Origin: Flavobacterium stagni
GTDB taxonomy: Bacteria; Bacteroidota; Bacteroidia; Flavobacteriales; Flavobacteriaceae
DNA length: 64,000 nucleotides
Reading direction: 5' to 3'
Assembly: GCF_004122105.1 (NCBI RefSeq)
Contig: NZ_SBKN01000002.1
Span: 62,001-126,000 of the forward strand
Part shown: positions 58,727 to 64,000 of the stretch, piece after piece
How positions within the stretch are numbered: position 1 is the stretch's first letter
Layout of the letters: every line of letters starts with the position of its first letter
The notes under the pieces: generated by a model
Databases searched by the model: none
Seen by the model: only the letters and a program-made list of their open reading frames with translations
Told to the model about the DNA's origin: nothing
Made by a program: the position numbers and the translations under genes

Positions 58727-61700
58727 TTATCTTTTCAGGGTAAAATGTCCTTTGTGAATGATTCCGTCGGCCCGTTTCACTACAAACCAATAATCGTCAG
58801 AGGGACAGAGTGCACCATTATAAGTTCCGTCCCATGCATACCCATTTTTCATTTGGCGAATGAGCTTACCTTGACGGTCATAAATTTCTATAATCAATCC
58901 TTCTTCGTAAATGGAATAGTTGATGCTCCATCGGTCATTGTCGCCGTCGCCATTTGGGGTGAAAAATTTAGAATAATGCAACAATAGTGCATTGCCTTTT
59001 ATGGTGCCACACCCTTTTTTATCCCGAATATGGATGGTGTAATACCCGGTTTCTAAATGATCGAATACATTACTATCTTGATAGTTACTACCATCTAAAG
59101 AATATTCATATTCGCCAATGCCATCGACAATAACTGTTATCACATTCTCTTCCAATGTCCAATCAACGGTGTCAATAGATGTAATGGTCGCTTTTTCAGA
59201 TTCGGTTACCGTGAAATTCTTCGTTGAGGTACACACGAGTCCGTTATGATTTTCACCCACCGTTACCCAGTAATTTCCAGGTTGATTCACTAAAATGTAA
59301 TTACCTGTTTGACCGGTTGACCACAAATAGGAATAATAGCCATAACCCGCATGAATAAAAGTCAAGGTGTTTTCACATACCGTATAATCATCTTGCATGG
59401 TAATGTAGGGGGAATCCAAGAAATTAAGGGTGATGGATACAATGGAATAACAAGTATATCCGTCAGTTACCCGAACAAAAACAATGTTGTTTGAATTCGA
59501 CATCTGGTAGGAGGAAGGGTTAGGAATTGCAGGGCCATTGTTTTGGGCAGCAACGAGTGAAGCAAAATAGCTAAAACTATAGTTGGTGGCGTTGGTAATC
59601 AAGTTGGATTGGTATTGCGTCAAATCTATAATTTCACTCCCATCATTCAAATCATCACAATAATCGGTTGCATAATCATGGGCATCTGGATTGGGTATAA
59701 ACATATTGTAAACATAAGCCGTACTTGTCAAACTATAACAAGAAGGTAAGCGCATTACCTTAATTGGATAAGACGTTCCACCATTGACAGGATAGAGTAT
59801 ATTAGATGTTCCCCAAGTCGCTCCTCCGTCAAAACTATACAAATCGCCTGTTGTTTTTATGGTTATAGTACCGTATTTATTACAACCCGGTTCATCGACG
59901 ATATAATCGGGATAATTGGTTTCTAGATTATCGAGATACACATAAACATTTGGAGAGGTACACCCCAATGCATCTTTGATTTTGATAATATAACTATCCG
60001 CCACTAAATTGGTTAACGTATTTGAAGTTTGCCATGTTTGTCCACCATCGAAACTATAAGCTGTGGCTGGAGTTGTAATGGTGATACTTCCTAAATTCCC
60101 ACAATAGGGATCGATTTTATCAAATGTAGGTGGGTCTAAAAATTCGCCATCCAATTCAACCGCATAGTAATTGGAAAAACACCCATTACTATCTTTTGTT
60201 CGGATATTGTATGTCCCAGAAGGTAAACCTGTCGCTGTTGGATTCGTAACCCAAGTTACCCCATCGTCAAAACTATAGAAATCGGCTACTGTGGTAATAG
60301 TAATGGTACCCGTATCGCCACAAAAATCAGGTTGATCCACAGTGAAATTGGGGAATGGGGCTTGAAATTGCGAAATTTGTACCCCTGAATTGTAAGAAGT
60401 ACAACCCGCAACCGTTTGAATTTTTACTTCATAGTAACCCGGCAATAAACCACTAATTGTATTCGAAGTTCCCCATGTCACACCACCATCAAAACTATAA
60501 AGACTCGCAGGAGATGTAACTGTAATACTTCCTGTGGTAGCAGCACATCCCGGTTGAATAATCGTCAAATCGGGTAGTGGTGCCGTTGCAGAATTGGTGA
60601 TGGTCACCATTGCATTGGATATACAACCGTTGGAATCCGTTACTTGAACTGAATACGTTCCAACAGCAGTCACCACAATGGATGAAGTAGTGGCACCTGT
60701 ACTCCAAAGGTAGGATACGCCCGGACTAGCCGTCAAGGTTGTACTGCCGTAACAAACATTGAGAATACCTGATATGTAAGCAAATGGATTGCGAACGGTA
60801 AGTTTTAAGGTCGTTATTTTATAACAGTTGGCGTCTACTGTAACACGAACAAATACAGTGGCCGTATAACTTTCAAAAGCGTTCGGTGTCGCAATCGGAT
60901 TCGTGTTGGCGGTAGCATCAGCGAGGGTGGTGAAAAAAGCAAACGTGACTCCGGGTGCAGAAGTTATTTGATTTTGTACCAATGTTAGATTAAAAAACTC
61001 TTTCCCGTCATCATTTCCATCACAAAGAGATAAATTTCCTGGAGAAACGGGCAATGGGCAGTTCGTACAATTTAAAAACCAAATGTCCCAACCCGCATTG
61101 GCATCATTGTCAGAAACTGAATTAAAACTGGTCCCCGAACAATTGGTTTGTGCCACTCCGAAGCTGATAGTGACCCCCACATTATAAGCCCCTGTGGTTA
61201 TGTTGGGTAGATTGGCAGCCGCTAAACTAAAACAGAATTGTTGATTGGTTATATCTAATGTTGTTGGCGAAGAAGAAGAATACACCGTATTGTTATTTTC
61301 ATCGCGAACTGTTAATTGTATGCTTGCAATTGTCGCTTGAATGCCCCCTGATGAAGGTAGCGAGAACGTTCCACAAACGTTTAACGGTAAGGTGGGACAA
61401 ATCGCATTCAGCGGATTTAAAGTGACCAAACCTTGTAGAGATTCGTTGGAGTGTAAAAGACAAATGTCATCAATATAGGCATAGCCAAAGTGTGCCCCTA
61501 AACCACAGCGTGTAGCAATAAATTGTACGGTAAATGGTGTGTTATTCGGAATTGAAGAGATGTCTAAGAGTCCGGCCTGCCAATTGGGTGTATACAAAAT
61601 CATACTGCCCGATTCCATGTAGGGGGCAATCGTAAAAATACAATTGTTTGGATCGCCAATTAAGCACATTTCACTGACCACTTGCCCTGAATTCAAAACA

Positions 61701-62293
61701 ATTCTAACCTTGAAATAGGGCTGTTCATTGACATGGGCATCACCATCCACACTTTGCAATACCGCTTTATAATTGAATTTAAAAAAATCTTCGTTGTCGG
61801 TTTTAAAACGATGGGCTTCCATTAAGGTCGCCGTAGTGCTGCTCTCACGGTAATTTAATTTGACTGCAAATTGATCAAAAGCTTGAATATCGCCAATATA
61901 GGGGTCAATATAATTGGAAGGCACACTTGTAGCCATCACCGAAAAAGTGTTCGGATTGTAGTCGGCAATGCGCAAATTGGCCGGACTATCAACATTTAAA
62001 CATTGAATGGGATTGATAAGGTCAGATTCTGTGTATTCAAAATTGCGTAAAACCGATGCTCCTCCAACTGTTTCAAACTCTTCAAAGTTTCCATTGGCAC
62101 ATAATTGTACAGCAGGTAAGGCATTCGGACTCACCACAGGAGTACTTTGAACCGATTTTTCTTGTTGGGATTTTCGCTTTAAAAAAGCTAGTTTTTCGGG
62201 ATGAATGTTCTTGTTTTCGGTTTGATCAGAAGATTGCTGAGCAAATACAAAATGAGATACAATAAGGATTGTAAGCGTAATTATCTTTTTCAT
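58727..62293 (-). CDS. Large T9SS cargo protein with SprB-like repeats and a type B sorting domain
   Basis: 1188 aa. Signal peptide 1-18. An N-terminal region (about 20-430) with beta-sandwich features follows, then a Cys-rich segment with NLSLCDGNDDGKEFFNLT and a PKD/Ig-like stretch. Four tandem SprB-like modules (about 590-900) each contain YSFDGGxTWxTSN-type strands followed by YxIKxxxxxGC. The C-terminus is the CHU_C type B sorting domain: FFTPNGDGDNDRWSINYS, IEIYDRQGKLIRQ, WDGTYNG and DDYWFVVKR. Such proteins are secreted by the type IX system and cover or extend from the cell surface; adhesion or gliding roles are inference. Confidence 0.88.
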   Translation of the reverse strand: MKKIITLTILIVSHFVFAQQSSDQTENKNIHPEKLAFLKRKSQQEKSVQSTPVVSPNALPAVQLCANGNFEEFETVGGASVLRNFEYTESDLINPIQCLNVDSPANLRIADYNPNTFSVMATSVPSNYIDPYIGDIQAFDQFAVKLNYRESSTTATLMEAHRFKTDNEDFFKFNYKAVLQSVDGDAHVNEQPYFKVRIVLNSGQVVSEMCLIGDPNNCIFTIAPYMESGSMILYTPNWQAGLLDISSIPNNTPFTVQFIATRCGLGAHFGYAYIDDICLLHSNESLQGLVTLNPLNAICPTLPLNVCGTFSLPSSGGIQATIASIQLTVRDENNNTVYSSSSPTTLDITNQQFCFSLAAANLPNITTGAYNVGVTISFGVAQTNCSGTSFNSVSDNDANAGWDIWFLNCTNCPLPVSPGNLSLCDGNDDGKEFFNLTLVQNQITSAPGVTFAFFTTLADATANTNPIATPNAFESYTATVFVRVTVDANCYKITTLKLTVRNPFAYISGILNVCYGSTTLTASPGVSYLWSTGATTSSIVVTAVGTYSVQVTDSNGCISNAMVTITNSATAPLPDLTIIQPGCAATTGSITVTSPASLYSFDGGVTWGTSNTISGLLPGYYEVKIQTVAGCTSYNSGVQISQFQAPFPNFTVDQPDFCGDTGTITITTVADFYSFDDGVTWVTNPTATGLPSGTYNIRTKDSNGCFSNYYAVELDGEFLDPPTFDKIDPYCGNLGSITITTPATAYSFDGGQTWQTSNTLTNLVADSYIIKIKDALGCTSPNVYVYLDNLETNYPDYIVDEPGCNKYGTITIKTTGDLYSFDGGATWGTSNILYPVNGGTSYPIKVMRLPSCYSLTSTAYVYNMFIPNPDAHDYATDYCDDLNDGSEIIDLTQYQSNLITNATNYSFSYFASLVAAQNNGPAIPNPSSYQMSNSNNIVFVRVTDGYTCYSIVSITLNFLDSPYITMQDDYTVCENTLTFIHAGYGYYSYLWSTGQTGNYILVNQPGNYWVTVGENHNGLVCTSTKNFTVTESEKATITSIDTVDWTLEENVITVIVDGIGEYEYSLDGSNYQDSNVFDHLETGYYTIHIRDKKGCGTIKGNALLLHYSKFFTPNGDGDNDRWSINYSIYEEGLIIEIYDRQGKLIRQMKNGYAWDGTYNGALCPSDDYWFVVKRADGIIHKGHFTLKR

Positions 62294-62309
62294 GGCTTAG
62301 ATTTACGTG

Positions 62310-62317
62310 CAAATCTA
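62310..62317 (-). promoter_or_regulatory. -7 box of the T9SS type B gene
   Basis: TAGATTTG on the minus strand, exact TAnnTTTG match; the start near 62305 leaves a leader of about 12 bases. Confidence 0.55.
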
Positions 62318-62329
62318 TGAAATAAGCCT

Positions 62330-62337
62330 TATTTTTG
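62330..62337 (+). promoter_or_regulatory. -7 box of the radical SAM gene
   Basis: TATTTTTG, exact TAnnTTTG match. It overlaps an in-frame TTG at 62335, showing that this codon is not the translation start and favouring the TTG at 62365. Confidence 0.55.
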
Positions 62338-62364
62338 AAAAAAATAATCGTTAAAAAGCAAGCT

Positions 62365-64000
62365 TTGAAAGATATACTGCTTATCACGCCTCCATTTACT
62401 CAATTAAATACCCCTTATCCCGCCACGGCCTATTTAAAAGGGTTTTTGAATACGCGGAACATAACGAGTTTTCAAATGGATTTAGGACTCGAAGTGATCT
62501 TGGCTTTGTTTTCAAAAAAAGGGTTACAGCAAATGTTTGCAGTTGATGTTTCCCATTCCCTGTCTGAAAATGCTTTTCGCATACAACAGTTGCAAGAAGA
62601 ATATATTCAAACAATCGACGTGGTCATTGCTTTTTTACAAGGCAAACAGCCCAATCTTGCCCGTCAAATTTGTGCAGGTCAGTTCCTGCCTGAAGCTTCT
62701 CGATTCAATCAACTCGATCATTTAGAGGAAGCCTTCGGTGCTATGGGATTGCAAGATAAAGCCAAGCATTTGGCTACATTATATTTAGAGGATATTTCCG
62801 ATTATATCGTTGAATGTGTGGATGAAAATTTCGGATTTTCACGGTATGCAGAGCGATTGGGTCGGAGTGCCAACAGTTTTGACGAACTGCATGCGAGCTT
62901 GCAACAGTTCCCTACGTTTATTGATGATTTCACTTTAGCCCTCTTAGAAAAAAAGCTGCAGGAAATACAACCCAAGTTGGTCTGTTTTTCAGTTCCCTTT
63001 CCTGGAAATTTATACAGTGCTTTTCGTTGTGCACATTGGATTAAATCCAATTATCCCAACGTAAAAACAGCCATGGGAGGTGGGTTTCCCAATACCGAAT
63101 TGCGGGAACTCAAAGACCCCAGAGTGTTTGATTATTTTGATTTTATTACGCTTGATGATGGGGAATTGCCAGTAGAATTGTTGCATACCAATTTAGAAGT
63201 ACCCAAAGAGCAACAGGTTTGGAAACGAACCTACATGAAGGTGGACGGACAAGTGGTTTATAAAAACGATGCAATACAACCCGATTACAAACAAAATCAA
63301 GTTGGAACACCCGATTACTCTGATTTTTTACTGCAAGACTATATTTCGGTCATTGAAATGGCTAACCCCATGCATAGTTTATGGAGCGATGGACGATGGA
63401 ACAAATTGACTATGGCCCACGGCTGTTACTGGGGAAAATGCACTTTTTGTGATATTTCACTCGACTACATCAAGGTGTATGAACCGGTCCACGCCAAAAT
63501 AATTGTCGACCGAATGGAAACGTTAATTACCCAAACGGGTGAAAGCGGTTTTCATTTTGTAGACGAAGCGGCACCACCAGCCTTGATGCGGGAAGTGGCT
63601 TTGGAAATTATCCGAAGAAATTTAGTGGTGACTTGGTGGACGAATATTCGGTTTGAAAAGAGTTTCACATTAGACTTATGTCTCTTACTTAAAGCTTCGG
63701 GGTGTATTGCGGTTTCGGGAGGCTTGGAAGTTGCCTCAGATCGATTGTTGGACTTAATTCAAAAAGGAGTGACGGTGGCACAAGTCGCTCGTGTGACCCG
63801 AAATTTCACAGAAAGTGGCATTATGGTTCATGCGTATTTAATGTATGGGTATCCAACGCAAACGGTTCAAGAGACTGTAGATAGTCTGGAAATGGTGCGG
63901 CAGCTGTTCGAACTCGGTATTTTGCAATCCGGTTTTTGGCACCAATTTGCCATGACCGCCCACAGTCCGGTAGGGTTACATCCCGAAGATTATGGCGTAA
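62365..64000 (+). CDS. B12-binding-type radical SAM protein, cut by the window edge
   Basis: At least 545 residues; the frame is open to the edge. The likely start is TTG at 62365 (KDILLITPPFTQLNTPYPATA), as no ATG precedes this conserved N-terminus. The first 200 or so residues resemble a cobalamin-binding-like Rossmann domain (PKLVCFSVPFPGNLYSAFRC, TAMGGGFPN, YFDFITLDDGE). The radical SAM core follows, with the cluster motif CYWGKCTFC (about residues 357-365), DISLDYI, FVDEAAPPALMREV, GGLEVASDRLL and HAYLMYGYPTQTVQET. The cysteine spacing is C-x4-C-x2-C instead of the usual C-x3-C-x2-C. It belongs to a group seen in Flavobacteria whose substrate I cannot name. Confidence 0.82.
   Translation, partial: MKDILLITPPFTQLNTPYPATAYLKGFLNTRNITSFQMDLGLEVILALFSKKGLQQMFAVDVSHSLSENAFRIQQLQEEYIQTIDVVIAFLQGKQPNLARQICAGQFLPEASRFNQLDHLEEAFGAMGLQDKAKHLATLYLEDISDYIVECVDENFGFSRYAERLGRSANSFDELHASLQQFPTFIDDFTLALLEKKLQEIQPKLVCFSVPFPGNLYSAFRCAHWIKSNYPNVKTAMGGGFPNTELRELKDPRVFDYFDFITLDDGELPVELLHTNLEVPKEQQVWKRTYMKVDGQVVYKNDAIQPDYKQNQVGTPDYSDFLLQDYISVIEMANPMHSLWSDGRWNKLTMAHGCYWGKCTFCDISLDYIKVYEPVHAKIIVDRMETLITQTGESGFHFVDEAAPPALMREVALEIIRRNLVVTWWTNIRFEKSFTLDLCLLLKASGCIAVSGGLEVASDRLLDLIQKGVTVAQVARVTRNFTESGIMVHAYLMYGYPTQTVQETVDSLEMVRQLFELGILQSGFWHQFAMTAHSPVGLHPEDYGV

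Overview
The window looks like a stretch of a Flavobacterium-type chromosome (Bacteroidota, Flavobacteriaceae). The signs are: promoters of the Bacteroidota form (TTG, about 18-20 bases, then TAnnTTTG) in front of many genes; two type IX secretion (T9SS) cargo proteins, one with a type A and one with a type B sorting domain; a SusC-like TonB-dependent receptor paired with a DUF4249 lipoprotein; a bacillithiol gene (bshC); long SecA and NusB proteins; and small flavobacterial families such as DUF4295, DUF3276 and DUF2795. I see no rRNA, tRNA, insertion sequence, prophage, CRISPR array or plasmid function. Genes are tightly packed and most are housekeeping.

Layout. 1-2.7 kb: divergent lysA (cut by the left edge) and sucC. 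2.8-7.9 kb: small or envelope proteins (lipoprotein, DUF2892, DUF1456, esterase, TerB-like, Hsp20, thioesterase, surface-associated protein). 7.9-14.1 kb, all on the minus strand: uvrB, thiamine pyrophosphokinase, then a TonB receptor with its DUF4249 lipoprotein. 14.3-19.9 kb: secreted unknown, icd, rplS, trmD, DUF1569, a cyclophilin-FKBP fusion, a lipoprotein cytochrome c and a PUR-family protein. 20-25 kb: ABC exporter, leucine dehydrogenase, nusB, yajC and a YdeI-like protein. 25-39.4 kb, minus strand: two unknown envelope proteins, pepT, secA, DUF2795, a cobalamin adenosyltransferase, an M16 peptidase, a LolD/MacB-type ATPase, a methyltransferase and an ABC-F protein. 39.5-48.7 kb, plus strand: glycosyltransferase, 2-oxoacid dehydrogenase E2, a DnaQ-like exonuclease, FAH-family protein, Hpt protein, cinA, rpmB-rpmG-DUF4295 and ftsY. 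48.7-55.7 kb: serine hydrolase, lipocalin-like lipoprotein, DUF721, the glyoxylate shunt genes aceA and aceB with a divergent ScfR/RamB-type regulator, and ndk. 55.8-64 kb: T9SS type A protein, bshC, T9SS type B protein and a radical SAM protein cut by the right edge.

How genes work together. aceB-aceA and the divergent regulator form a self-contained acetate/fatty-acid utilisation locus with a perfect 12-bp palindrome between the promoters. icd and aceA, both in this window, compete for isocitrate. secA, yajC and ftsY serve protein export, which also feeds the lipoproteins, outer-membrane proteins and T9SS cargo encoded here. rplS, trmD, rpmB, rpmG, nusB and the ABC-F protein serve ribosome function.

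No obviously novel defence or biosynthetic system is present. The most interesting unexplained structures are non-coding: four degenerate copies of one two-armed intergenic element (1.2, 2.8, 10.1 and 25.1 kb), several heptanucleotide repeat arrays placed just upstream of start codons, the aceB/regulator palindrome, and candidate leader structures in front of rplS and secA. Among proteins, the radical SAM protein has an unusual cysteine spacing and the regulator carries a conserved-looking cysteine cluster.
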